DNA from: Thermoplasmata archaeon | Lineage (GTDB): Archaea; Thermoplasmatota; Thermoplasmata; Thermoplasmatales; Thermoplasmataceae | Direction of reading: 5' to 3' | DNA: 6,559 nucleotides | Assembly (NCBI GenBank): GCA_021833045.1 | Contig: JAKBGP010000120.1 | Coordinates: 1-6,559 of the forward strand | In this document: piece by piece, positions 1 through 5,976 of the stretch | Layout of the letters: each line of letters opens with the position of its first letter | Numbering within the stretch: the first letter of the stretch is position 1 | Made by a program: the position numbers and the translations under genes | Notes under the pieces: generated by a model | What the model was told of the DNA's origin: nothing | Databases searched by the model: none | The model's input: the letters and a program-made list of their open reading frames with translations, nothing else

Positions 1-260
1 CCGATCTCGCAGAGAGCTTCCCACTTCAAAGGTTGCCCGTGGAATCTCCATGGGCTTCAATTCCCTTCGACCCGAAGGTGCTCTTTCCTTCATGCTAGGT
101 TATTTGACTTTACGGATGCGGGCACGAATGAAGCAATATGCTATCCCTTCTCTTTCACTCGTGTCTGCCAGCTGACTGAACAATATCCAGACAACCACAT
201 TATATTTTCACTCGCTTTCATCCCATATTTTGCGAAAGGGGGCTTCTCGCTAGGAATGTT
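1..260 (-). pseudogene. tnpB: Decayed 3' end of a TnpB (IS200/IS605-type) nuclease gene
   Basis: No intact reading frame exists here, but TnpB-like pieces appear in order on the minus strand in alternating frames. One frame (about 260 down to 144) reads FAKYG..., then GYCSVSWQTRVKEKG and a TAG at 141-143; this resembles the region leading into the first zinc-ribbon knuckle (CSxCG), with the second cysteine and the glycine lost. A second frame around 113-127 reads SCPHP, like the second knuckle. The first frame returns with KSNNLA at 93-110, where DLNAAINI would be expected. A third frame from 93 to 1 is open and reads MKERAPSGRRELKP then MEIPRATFEVGSS, closely matching the usual TnpB tail (E-x-x-P-x-E...VEAGSP). 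At least three frame changes and one or two stops make it a relic. The catalytic RuvC parts are not recognisable between here and the dedA stop at 266, so this is only a 3' fragment, and its end continues past base 1. Family call is by eye from motif order; fairly confident for the tail, less so for the zinc ribbon. Confidence 0.65.
11..80 (-). ncRNA. Remnant of a TnpB omega/re RNA scaffold
   Basis: In TnpB elements the guide RNA scaffold overlaps the 3' end of tnpB. Here the minus strand holds a 6-bp perfect hairpin (CCTTCG-GGT-CGAAGG, bases 64-78), then an 8-bp hairpin with one A·C mismatch (GCCCATGG-AGATT-CCACGGGC, bases 35-55), then TTTGAAGTGGGAAGC (about 16-30). That last stretch resembles the GAAGC(A/G)GGAAGC motif usual near the 3' end of such scaffolds, just before the guide. 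Any guide would be roughly bases 1-15 and beyond the window. Since the tnpB frame is broken, an expressed RNA would need a nuclease supplied in trans. The folds are seen directly; the RNA assignment is inference. Confidence 0.4.
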
Positions 261-265
261 AAACA

Positions 266-925
266 CTAGCTCCGATCTTTGTCTGTTTTTTGCATCGATT
301 TCTTCTTTTTAAAAGTTAAATAGAGCCAGTAGACAAATAGGAAAGCTATTGCAGCCAGTGCAACATACGTTAACATATCAGAATAAGAAAGCATTGTTTC
401 CCAGTTGGGCCCCAATCTTATTCCTATGTAAATAAGGAGGGTGTCCCAGATGATCATGCCCGTAACTGTGAAAAGGATGAAATATCTCAGTTTCATCTTT
501 GCAATTCCTGCCGGGATGGAGATGAATGTCCTGAAGATAGGAACAAGTCTGGTGCCGAATACCGAGATATCGCCATATTTTCTGAACCATCTCTGCGTGG
601 TGTTTATGGACTTTTCATCTAACATCACATATTTCCCATATTTCATTATAAGTGGTATACCTCCTTTATCACCCAGATAGTAAGCAATTAGCGCACCCAC
701 AAGATTGCCTAACGTTCCAATTATGAGCAGAACGCCAAAGCCCGGTATGAAACCTATTCCAGTAAGATCATTCCTGTAAAGGAGGTAACCTCCAAACACC
801 ATAACAACTTCAGATGGTATAGGGAGCAGCATCCCCTCAAGGACCATCAGAAAAAAAATACCAGGATAACCAACGGCCTGTATAATACCGGTCATTTCGT
901 TTATAAGTATAACTGTTAATGACAT
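266..925 (-). CDS. DedA/SNARE-associated family membrane protein (putative polyprenyl-phosphate transporter)
   Basis: A 219-residue polytopic membrane protein of normal DedA length. Family signatures seen: LEGMLLPIPSE at 29-39 (acidic E30 and E39 around P35/P37, the re-entrant loop motif), AYYLGDKGG at 81-89, and a second repeat with GTRLVPIFRTFISIPAG at 124-140, in which R126 and R132 have the six-residue spacing of the essential arginines of E. coli DedA proteins, then G156 and W160. It ends in a hydrophobic helix (about 184-204) and a basic tail. Bacterial DedA members (UptA type) are reported to return undecaprenyl phosphate across the membrane; in an archaeon dolichyl-type phosphate would be the likely cargo (inference). 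The ATG at 925 is preceded by AGAGG five bases upstream and lies 42 bases after the deaminase stop. The nearby lipid-linked sugar genes fit a carrier-recycling role. The family is sure, the substrate is not. Confidence 0.9.
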   Translation of the reverse strand: MSLTVILINEMTGIIQAVGYPGIFFLMVLEGMLLPIPSEVVMVFGGYLLYRNDLTGIGFIPGFGVLLIIGTLGNLVGALIAYYLGDKGGIPLIMKYGKYVMLDEKSINTTQRWFRKYGDISVFGTRLVPIFRTFISIPAGIAKMKLRYFILFTVTGMIIWDTLLIYIGIRLGPNWETMLSYSDMLTYVALAAIAFLFVYWLYLTFKKKKSMQKTDKDRS

Positions 926-930
926 CTGTT

Positions 931-966
931 CCTCTTGGGATGGGCATGCGATAGGTAACTATAAAA
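931..966 (-). promoter_or_regulatory. TATA-like element and Shine-Dalgarno for the DedA gene
   Basis: On the minus strand TTTTATAG (966-959) overlaps the end of the deaminase gene and would place a transcription start near 937, about a dozen bases before the ATG at 925. AGAGG (935-931) sits five bases before that ATG and supports the chosen start. A short leader with a ribosome-binding site fits archaeal practice. The start site is predicted, not observed. Confidence 0.45.
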
Positions 967-967
967 C

Positions 968-1477
968 TTAGTCATTTCCGGGACCTTGAAGATAATATTC
1001 CCCCAGCATAGTTCTTATCTCATTTTCTGGAAGGGAGAACCTTCGTTTTATGATCTCACTTTCCAAAAGCATAAGCTCTGCAAGCTCATCGGGGTATCCG
1101 TCTGCATATATTATTTCTCCGACCTGGGCGTTCATTATCATTTTTGAACATACGACACATGGGTGGGTGGTGACATATATGATGGAATCTTTCGTACTGA
1201 CCCCGTTAAGGGCAGCCTGAATTATTGCGTTCTGTTCAGCGTGAAGCCCCCTGCACAATTCATGTCGTTCACCTGAAGGTATATTCATGTCATCTCTAAT
1301 ACAACCCACAACGTCACAATGTACCGTGTTTGAGGGTGGACCATTATATCCAGTGGCAACAACATGCTTGTCTTTCACGATGACCGCCCCTACTTTTCTC
1401 CTTGTGCAGTTGGCACGGCTCGCGGCAAGATAGGCCATTCTCATGAAGTACTGATCCCACGAAGGTTTGGCATCCAT
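968..1477 (-). CDS. dCMP deaminase (ComEB/dCMP deaminase family)
   Basis: Zinc-dependent cytidine/deoxycytidylate deaminase, expected to turn dCMP into dUMP for thymidylate synthesis in the cytosol. From the ATG at 1477 the protein has 169 residues, about the family norm. It starts [15 protein letters not shown], as dCMP deaminases do (SWDxYFM). The catalytic site is intact: HAE at 79-81 (zinc ligand H79, proton-shuttle E81) and PCVVC at 106-110 (zinc ligands C107 and C110). A structural second metal site, common in dCMP deaminases, is suggested by C54, C59, H72 and C75. GYNGPPSN at 43-50 is the substrate-loop motif. A second ATG at 1483 (two residues longer) is equally possible; neither has a clear Shine-Dalgarno. 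The frame stays open to an ATG at 1627, but those 50 extra residues are unlike any deaminase and are probably leader. It lies between envelope-type genes, with no obvious functional tie to them. Confidence 0.9.
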   Translation of the reverse strand: MDAKPSWDQYFMRMAYLAASRANCTRRKVGAVIVKDKHVVATGYNGPPSNTVHCDVVGCIRDDMNIPSGERHELCRGLHAEQNAIIQAALNGVSTKDSIIYVTTHPCVVCSKMIMNAQVGEIIYADGYPDELAELMLLESEIIKRRFSLPENEIRTMLGEYYLQGPGND

Positions 1478-1536
1478 CACCATAATAATGAAATTGGAGC
1501 ATAATAACTTTGGTAAAGTGTGACCTTCTCTCTCGG

Positions 1537-1543
1537 ATATATA
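1537..1543 (-). promoter_or_regulatory. TATA box upstream of the deaminase
   Basis: TATATAT on the minus strand within GCTATATATCC would place transcription start near 1514, about 30-40 bases before the ATGs at 1483/1477. A 5-bp inverted repeat (ACTTT-ACC-AAAGT, 1507-1519) overlaps the predicted start and could be an operator or chance. The element supports the shorter deaminase start, because it lies inside the longer open frame. Confidence 0.4.
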
Positions 1544-1647
1544 GCAGGGATCTTCACGCTTAAAAGGTTGCTGACGGAAATACATGGAATTGAAATAGTC
1601 TCTGTCCGAAGGTACTATTTCCATCATGATAAGCCGGGCGAACTGCT

Positions 1648-3657
1648 TTATGCACTTCCAAAAATAGACTTTAAGCTTGAATTACTCTGTGAATTATCAG
1701 AATTTGGATAACTTATTTTATAATAAGTGGCGTATTTCCCATAGTAAGCTTCGAGTCTGAAAGATATTCCAGATGGAAACTCATATGTTGAATTTAATGG
1801 TCGGATAATATAGGTGAGATAGTTCCGTCCAGAAGGAGGGGCGGATGAGTTCCAGATATACCCATTTGCCGAGGCATTTCCCAGAAACATGTCGGGATAA
1901 ATTCTGAATTGAAGCTTATCCGAAAAATTGCCATTTACAGTTATATTCAGCAACATCCTGTCAACATTCGCACCATTATTAAAAACATGAACTCCGTTTA
2001 TTGAAATAGGCTCGCTCTGAATATGAAAGAAAGGTGCAGAACCCAATGGTACTATGAAAATCAGGGCGATCAATGTGATCTCTTTTTTAAATCCATTGAT
2101 ACTCAGCCTTGGTATTTTTTTCAGCAATTTCTTTCCATCAATTTTCATGACGTCCCATATGAGGAAAAATGAAAGTAGAGGCCAGAGTACAAGATAATTC
2201 ACAAGAAGCCTATAATTGAAAAAGAAAATAATCAGCGGAAATGTAGTCAGGGCATATTTGTATTTTTCGAACCTGAAGAAATATAGAATAACCAGCAGTA
2301 TCATCTCTGTGAAAAACATTGCAGTGAAATACAGATTGTTCATTATGTAGAATCCTGCAAACGAGATAATGCTGATTCCCTGACCTACTCCTATGAGGGG
2401 CATGGTCTCTGGTGCTATGAGAGAATTGAACCAGGCATGTGGTGAAAGAATTATATAGGGTAGGTTTACCACTAAAAATATAAAGGCTGAAATCGTCGTG
2501 GTCCTGACAGCACTTTTAAAACCCTTCTCCCTCCAGATAAAAATTATATAGAAAGGGAAAAAAACCCAGGTGATCTGCTTGAGCGCCAATGCTATTCCCA
2601 TGGTCACTGAAGGGACATATGTCCTTTCCCGAGTAATCAGGGTTATGATTAAAAAGAATGCCCAGAAGATATCCACATCAGAGTACCCGGCAAAGGTGAG
2701 AACACCCACGTCAGAAATTAACAACAGTGCAAGCATGGGGAAAAAATCCTGCAAGTTTCTCCGTTTCATGAAAAAGAATGCAAGAAAAACTATCCCGATT
2801 GTAAAAGCAAAAATCTCATATCTCGGATCAATTTTCAACAGTGCAGCCGGTAATAGTATTAACGCCGATAGGGCCGGATAGAACAATCCTTTTGCATAAC
2901 CTCCAGTGGTGAGTGGTGTTCTGAACGAATATGGTACACTGTAATATCTAAATACATTGTGTAGTGCATTGGGAAGATACGGGTTTCCTCCTTTAAGTAT
3001 CAATTGAGCAGAGTAGAAATCGAATAGAAGTTCATCCGTTTGAAATGGTGCGATGAGGAAAACAAATCCAAGACTCAGGACTATGAATTGTATCATTACT
3101 GCCAGATAAGCTGATTCTTTTCTGCGTCCCACATTGAGGTGGTTCAGGGCAAGATATACGGAAATAGCTGACAGCACAATTGAAAAAGCTGAGAGATAAA
3201 TATTAGAAACAATAAAAAAAACTACGAGTGGTACTGCAATTGAAAAAATAACGATTAGAACTTTATCTTGCAGATTTCTGTTAGGTGTGAACAGCTTCAA
3301 CACTTTTGCGTCAAACGGAGTTTCCACTAAATAAACGATTGAAGCTATTATGATCAAAGAATAGAGGACGTTGGAAAAAAGGTGGAAAATCACGGTATAT
3401 ATAAGAAGAAATATTGTAAATGGTACAAACAGTACTTTTAGAAGGGTCCTGAAAGGAAGTTGAATGCGGTCATGGATAACAAGTGAATACACGCAGAGAA
3501 ATATGCCATATGCAATCAGTACCCACTGCACTATGAGATATCCAATGGAGTAATAACCACTGAGGTAAAAAAAGAGGTCCGCAAAATAAAATGAAAGAGT
3601 ACCAACTATGAGGGCTAAGTACCTGTCATTGTTCAATATTCCTTTATCACTCTGCAT
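1648..3657 (-). CDS. Multi-spanning GT-C (GT87-like) glycosyltransferase with glycosylated outer domain
   Basis: A 669-residue protein with roughly 15-18 hydrophobic helices over residues 13-543, then a soluble C-terminal domain (about 545-669). After about seven helices a loop carries [13 protein letters not shown] at 205-217 and GGNPYLP at 223-229; a first outer loop with an acidic pair (D208/E209) followed by a G-x-NPY element is characteristic of GT-C enzymes of the GT87/DUF2029 and ArnT-like groups, which take sugar from a polyprenyl-phosphate donor. The acceptor and sugar cannot be read from the sequence. The C-terminal domain holds six N-x-S/T sequons (N571, N577, N594, N603, N622, N659), fitting an extracellular location. 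It is 43 bases downstream of the DPMS-GtrA gene, which would make the matching donor. The start at 3657 has no Shine-Dalgarno but has a TATA box about 30 bases upstream, fitting a nearly leaderless mRNA. The general class is likely; the exact family is less certain. Confidence 0.75.
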   Translation of the reverse strand: MQSDKGILNNDRYLALIVGTLSFYFADLFFYLSGYYSIGYLIVQWVLIAYGIFLCVYSLVIHDRIQLPFRTLLKVLFVPFTIFLLIYTVIFHLFSNVLYSLIIIASIVYLVETPFDAKVLKLFTPNRNLQDKVLIVIFSIAVPLVVFFIVSNIYLSAFSIVLSAISVYLALNHLNVGRRKESAYLAVMIQFIVLSLGFVFLIAPFQTDELLFDFYSAQLILKGGNPYLPNALHNVFRYYSVPYSFRTPLTTGGYAKGLFYPALSALILLPAALLKIDPRYEIFAFTIGIVFLAFFFMKRRNLQDFFPMLALLLISDVGVLTFAGYSDVDIFWAFFLIITLITRERTYVPSVTMGIALALKQITWVFFPFYIIFIWREKGFKSAVRTTTISAFIFLVVNLPYIILSPHAWFNSLIAPETMPLIGVGQGISIISFAGFYIMNNLYFTAMFFTEMILLVILYFFRFEKYKYALTTFPLIIFFFNYRLLVNYLVLWPLLSFFLIWDVMKIDGKKLLKKIPRLSINGFKKEITLIALIFIVPLGSAPFFHIQSEPISINGVHVFNNGANVDRMLLNITVNGNFSDKLQFRIYPDMFLGNASANGYIWNSSAPPSGRNYLTYIIRPLNSTYEFPSGISFRLEAYYGKYATYYKISYPNSDNSQSNSSLKSIFGSA

Positions 3658-3683
3658 CAGACGAAATCAACAGCATTGAAAAT

Positions 3684-3691
3684 TATTTAAA
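3684..3691 (-). promoter_or_regulatory. TATA box for a near-leaderless GT-C transcript
   Basis: TTTAAATA on the minus strand is centred about 30 bases before the ATG at 3657 in the 43-base gap after the DPMS-GtrA stop. This spacing predicts transcription start within a few bases of the ATG, and no Shine-Dalgarno is present. The gene can thus be transcribed on its own even if it is also read through from upstream. Confidence 0.5.
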
Positions 3692-3700
3692 GTTTCATGT

Positions 3701-4810
3701 TCAGTTCTCAAGACTTTCAACCAATTTCGGGTCAAACTTCTGCTTCTTCTCTCCCCATACAAGAGTTGTTGAGAACAGGTACCTGAACAGGTATGCAATT
3801 GCAATCCCAAGGAAATTTGCCATAAGGTATTCGAATCCACCCACATACAGCATAATGTATGAGGCAAAATTAACAATCCCGGGGATGAGCGAAAAGAAAT
3901 TGTGCATGGCCAGTCTTTTGTAGATGCCAAATCTCTTTTTTCTGTTCTTGAAAGTCCAGAGATCATTCAGAAAGAAGTTCGAGGTTATGGATGCCTCAAT
4001 CCCCACAATGTCCGCAATATAAGGATTAAAGGTGTGTAGGGCGAAAAGAAGACCTTCACTGACAAACACACCGGATATGCCCACAAGTATGTACTTGAAG
4101 AAATTACCCTTTGACGCTATGAAGAAAAAGAAGTCCTTTATATCTTTAATTTTTAATTTCGAGTCTCCCTTCTCTCGGGGTTTAAAGTCAATTGGGAATT
4201 CGGAACATTTGTAATTATTGGTTATGAGTCTCTCAAGTATATCCACCTGACCTGTGTATCCCGCCTTTATTGTTGTCTGACTGGACAGGAATTTATATGC
4301 TCTCTTTGAGTAAACCCTAAACCCTGATGTTACGTCCTTGACAGAGGGATGAAATGCCAGATTTACCAGTTTATTGGCAACTGTGGAGATAATTTTTCTT
4401 GATAGTTTATCTCCATTATAACCTCCTTTTATGTATCTCGAACCCACCACAACATCTGATTGTGTTTTGATTGCGTAATTTATCATGTTCTTTATAATGT
4501 TAGGATTGTGTGAGAAATCCGCATCCATTACTACTACGTAATCATTTTCGGCTCGTCTCATTCCCTCAAGTTCGGCAGAAACCAGCCCCCGTTCATTTTT
4601 TCTCACAAAGAATTTGACATCCGGGAACATATCAATAAGCTGGTTGGTCCCATCCTTTGAATCATCATCCACCACATATATTGAATGAAGTTCAAGATCC
4701 CTGAGTTGCGGAAGAAGGTCCATGAGGTTGTGGTATTCATTGTAAGTCGGTATGACGATGCCCACAGTTGATTCCCTAAACATATTTTCAGGTTTCATCA
4801 GATCTACCAT
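3701..4810 (-). CDS. Dolichyl-phosphate mannose synthase-like GT2 fused to GtrA membrane domain
   Basis: A 369-residue enzyme expected to move a sugar (probably mannose or glucose from GDP/UDP-sugar) to polyprenyl/dolichyl phosphate on the cytosolic membrane face. The GT-A domain (about 1-225) shows IPTYNE at 20-25, VVDDDSKDGT at 46-55 for nucleotide binding, the metal-binding DAD in DADFSHNP at 96-103, GSRY at 123-126 and SGFR at 162-165, all as in DPM1-type enzymes. Residues about 236-353 form a GtrA domain with four helices and its hallmark SNFFLNDLWTFKNRKKR around 277-293. The same order occurs in the characterised Pyrococcus furiosus DPMS. Start: a GTG at 4831 would add seven residues, but the ATG at 4810 has GGAGAGG eight bases before it, so 4810 is preferred. 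It leads the four-gene minus-strand run and likely supplies the GT-C enzyme downstream. Sugar identity is not determined. Confidence 0.9.
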   Translation of the reverse strand: MVDLMKPENMFRESTVGIVIPTYNEYHNLMDLLPQLRDLELHSIYVVDDDSKDGTNQLIDMFPDVKFFVRKNERGLVSAELEGMRRAENDYVVVMDADFSHNPNIIKNMINYAIKTQSDVVVGSRYIKGGYNGDKLSRKIISTVANKLVNLAFHPSVKDVTSGFRVYSKRAYKFLSSQTTIKAGYTGQVDILERLITNNYKCSEFPIDFKPREKGDSKLKIKDIKDFFFFIASKGNFFKYILVGISGVFVSEGLLFALHTFNPYIADIVGIEASITSNFFLNDLWTFKNRKKRFGIYKRLAMHNFFSLIPGIVNFASYIMLYVGGFEYLMANFLGIAIAYLFRYLFSTTLVWGEKKQKFDPKLVESLEN

Positions 4811-4818
4811 CTTGTTAA

Positions 4819-4825
4819 CCTCTCC
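4819..4825 (-). promoter_or_regulatory. Strong Shine-Dalgarno that fixes the DPMS start
   Basis: GGAGAGG on the minus strand lies eight bases before the ATG at 4810. It falls inside the slightly longer frame that begins with GTG at 4831, so it argues for the ATG as the true start. Confidence 0.65.
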
Positions 4826-4876
4826 GTGCACCTGATCTCAAATAGCATATCCAGTACACTGGGAATTCCAGGCTTA

Positions 4877-4895
4877 ACCATTTTCCTTTAATGGT
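4877..4895. repeat. Short inverted repeat near the predicted DPMS transcription start
   Basis: ACCATT and AATGGT form perfect 6-base arms around a 7-base spacer (TTCCTTT). The repeat lies just downstream of the DPMS TATA candidate, over the predicted start site, where an archaeal repressor could act. A 6-bp repeat in AT-rich DNA may be chance. Confidence 0.3.
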
Positions 4896-4902
4896 GAATT
4901 TG

Positions 4903-4910
4903 TATTTAAT
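4903..4910 (-). promoter_or_regulatory. Candidate TATA box for the DPMS gene
   Basis: ATTAAATA on the minus strand is the best TATA match upstream of DPMS. It predicts transcription start near 4880 and a leader of about 70 bases that includes the GGAGAGG ribosome-binding site. Other AT-rich choices exist in the region. Confidence 0.35.
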
Positions 4911-5110
4911 AGTAACTAATGTTGGAATTTTGCATTTTTTATTTATTATGATTTTTTGCTGAAAATTAAAGGGAATTCTAAAGTCAGACATTGTCAAACC
5001 AACAATCTTAATTATTAAACATTTCCTATACTCCGGAGAAACAATTTCGCATTTTCAATTCACTTTGCCATCCATGTCTTAATTCCAGTCTTGTATATGC
5101 CCATGGTTAT

Positions 5111-5143
5111 TATTTATCGTGAATGATTACACCCTATCAGGAG
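5111..5143 (+). promoter_or_regulatory. TATA-like element and Shine-Dalgarno of the GNAT gene
   Basis: TATTTAT (5111-5117), within TTATTATTTATC, is followed by AGGAG (5139-5143), nine bases before the ATG at 5153. The predicted transcription start (about 5140) is very close to the AGGAG, so the true start may be slightly upstream. The ribosome-binding site supports the ATG at 5153. Confidence 0.45.
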
Positions 5144-5152
5144 TTCTAACCA

Positions 5153-5641
5153 ATGACCATAGAAATTAGGAAAATATCCATTGGGGACCTGGAAACTCTG
5201 ATTGAAGTTGCCAGAGAATCATGGAAATGGACCTACGCAGGCATATACAATGAAGAATATATTGAGGATTGGATAAGGGAAAAATATTCCAAAGAAAAAC
5301 TGTTAAAAGAAATAGTAAGTTCTCAATCTGACCTTGATATATTATTCCTGGGAGCCTTTTCAGATTCGATCTTAACTGGATTTATGGAATTGAAGCTTGG
5401 TGCCAGCGAAGCTGAATTACTTCGCTTATATCTTAAACCGGAATACACGCACAGGAAGATTGGAAAAGCATTACTTTTTGAGGCGGAGAAAATTATGAAG
5501 AAAAAAGGTATTCTGGAATGCAGATTATAAGTTCACAGACAAAATTCTGTGGGATTTTCTTTCTATTACAAGAACGGATTCAGGGTTATGGATACGGACG
5601 GAAGTGAATTTGTAATGGAAAAAATTCTGCCCACCTCATGA
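5153..5641 (+). pseudogene. GNAT-family N-acetyltransferase interrupted by an in-frame TAA
   Basis: GNAT enzymes move an acetyl group from acetyl-CoA to an amine; the substrate here is unknown. The frame from 5153 encodes 125 residues: IRKISIGDLETLIEV at 5-19, ESWKWTYAGIYNEEY at 22-36, then LLRLYLKPEYTHRKIGKALL at 89-108 with the acetyl-CoA loop R101-x-x-G104-x-A106. It then meets TAA at 5528-5530. Without any frame change the reading continues for 36 more codons (VHRQNSVGFSFYYKNGFRV...) to TGA at 5639-5641, supplying the end of the fold, where GNATs usually read LYVHxxNxxAxxFYxKNGF. The TAA stands exactly where the Y of LYVH is expected, so one base change (TAT or TAC to TAA) explains it. 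The full length would be 162 residues, normal for the family. Promoter and ribosome-binding site remain, which suggests recent loss. A sequencing error is the main alternative. Confidence 0.8.
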
Positions 5642-5661
5642 AACGATCATAATGACTGAAG

Positions 5662-5685
5662 AACTGGAGATCCAGTTAATTTTCA
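5662..5685 (+). terminator. Hairpin downstream of the GNAT gene
   Basis: AACTGG-AGAT-CCAGTT (5662-5677) is a perfect inverted repeat 20 bases after the second GNAT stop, followed by the AT-rich AATTTTCA. It may be a transcription terminator or mRNA 3' end. Archaeal termination relies mainly on T-runs and the T-run here is short, so confidence is low. Confidence 0.35.
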
Positions 5686-5700
5686 TTCAATCGTTAATAT

Positions 5701-5715
5701 ACCACAGAAAGTGGT
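5701..5715. repeat. Small inverted repeat
   Basis: ACCAC-AGAAA-GTGGT forms a 5-bp stem with a 5-base loop in the gap between the GNAT pseudogene and the tRNA gene. No T-run follows on either strand, and no function is evident. Confidence 0.25.
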
Positions 5716-5792
5716 CCTTGGGTTTACACAGGGGAAATTCAAGAACGGATTTTCTTTATATACACGAATACTAAACAATACTGAAGAAAATA

Positions 5793-5865
5793 TGGGCCCG
5801 ACCGGATTTGAACCGGTGACCACCGCCTTGTAAGGGCGGTATCATAACCACTAGACTACGAGCCC
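5793..5865 (-). tRNA. tRNA-Val (anticodon UAC)
   Basis: A full 73-base cloverleaf reads on the minus strand. The acceptor stem GGGCTCG pairs with CGGGCCC (one T·G wobble) and is followed by discriminator A. The D-arm contains AGTGGTTA. The anticodon stem CCGCC/GGCGG closes the loop CTTACAA, giving anticodon TAC. The variable loop is TGGTC, and the T-arm is ACCGG-TTCAAAT-CCGGT. CCA is not encoded, as is usual in archaea, so it must be added after transcription. No intron is present. A T-rich TATTTTCTTC directly downstream could end transcription. The gene lies between the broken GNAT gene and the end of iscB. Confidence 0.95.
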
Positions 5866-5904
5866 TGAAAACCAGTACCGACCAATATGCTGATAGTTAA
5901 TGCG

Positions 5905-5912
5905 TATATTTT
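5905..5912 (-). promoter_or_regulatory. TATA box for tRNA-Val
   Basis: AAAATATA within AATAAAATATACG on the minus strand is centred about 44 bases upstream of the mature tRNA 5' end. This predicts a 5' leader of roughly 20 bases, to be removed by RNase P. It is the best TATA match in the 111-base gap after iscB. Confidence 0.5.
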
Positions 5913-5950
5913 ATTTTCTTTATCAGTCTGACTTAAGCAAATAGCCATGC

Positions 5951-5974
5951 AAAAAAATTGATTGTAGATCAATC
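5951..5974 (-). terminator. Hairpin plus T7 after iscB (terminator or element end)
   Basis: On the minus strand, two bases after the iscB TAG, GATTG-ATCTA-CAATC (5974-5960) is followed by AA and seven Ts (5957-5951). This looks like an intrinsic terminator, and a T-run is also an archaeal stop signal. Subterminal hairpins also mark the ends of IS200/IS605 elements, so the same fold could be the element's right end. The sequence alone does not decide between these. Confidence 0.5.
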
Positions 5975-5976
5975 AT

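Larger units (their letters stand above)
4811..5152. other. AT-rich divergent intergenic region
   Basis: This 342-base stretch separates the minus-strand DPMS gene from the plus-strand acetyltransferase. It holds outward-facing TATA-like elements for both, the DPMS ribosome-binding site and short inverted repeats. A 60-codon minus-strand open frame (4815-4997) crosses it, but it is low-complexity and overlaps the DPMS start, so I do not call it a gene. Nothing else recognisable is present. Confidence 0.6.

Noticed and set aside
1478..1627. N-terminal extension of the deaminase to an ATG at 1627
   Set aside because: Family members begin at the SWDxYF region; the extension shows no family similarity and spans the best TATA box.
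2570..2881. 103-codon plus-strand open frame opposite the GT-C gene
   Set aside because: It is an antisense shadow of the membrane protein, with a low-complexity Ser/Lys/Ile composition and no ribosome-binding site.
3667..3966. 99-codon minus-strand open frame inside the DPMS-GtrA gene
   Set aside because: It is out of frame with the clear GtrA coding sequence and has no domain or start signal of its own.
4815..4997. 60-codon minus-strand open frame in the divergent intergenic region
   Set aside because: Its sequence is AT-driven with no recognisable motif, it overlaps the DPMS start and ribosome-binding site, and no ribosome-binding site of its own is visible.
5528..5530. Recoding of the internal stop, such as pyrrolysine insertion, in the GNAT gene
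   Set aside because: The codon is TAA, not the TAG used for pyrrolysine, and other genes in the window (deaminase, GT-C) end in TAA as a normal stop, so a nonsense mutation or sequencing error is simpler.
5569..5751. 12-base direct repeat CAAGAACGGATT at 5569-5580 and 5740-5751, considered as a target duplication
   Set aside because: About one such 12-base match is expected by chance in a window this size, and the bases between look like the GNAT end and spacer, not a mobile element.
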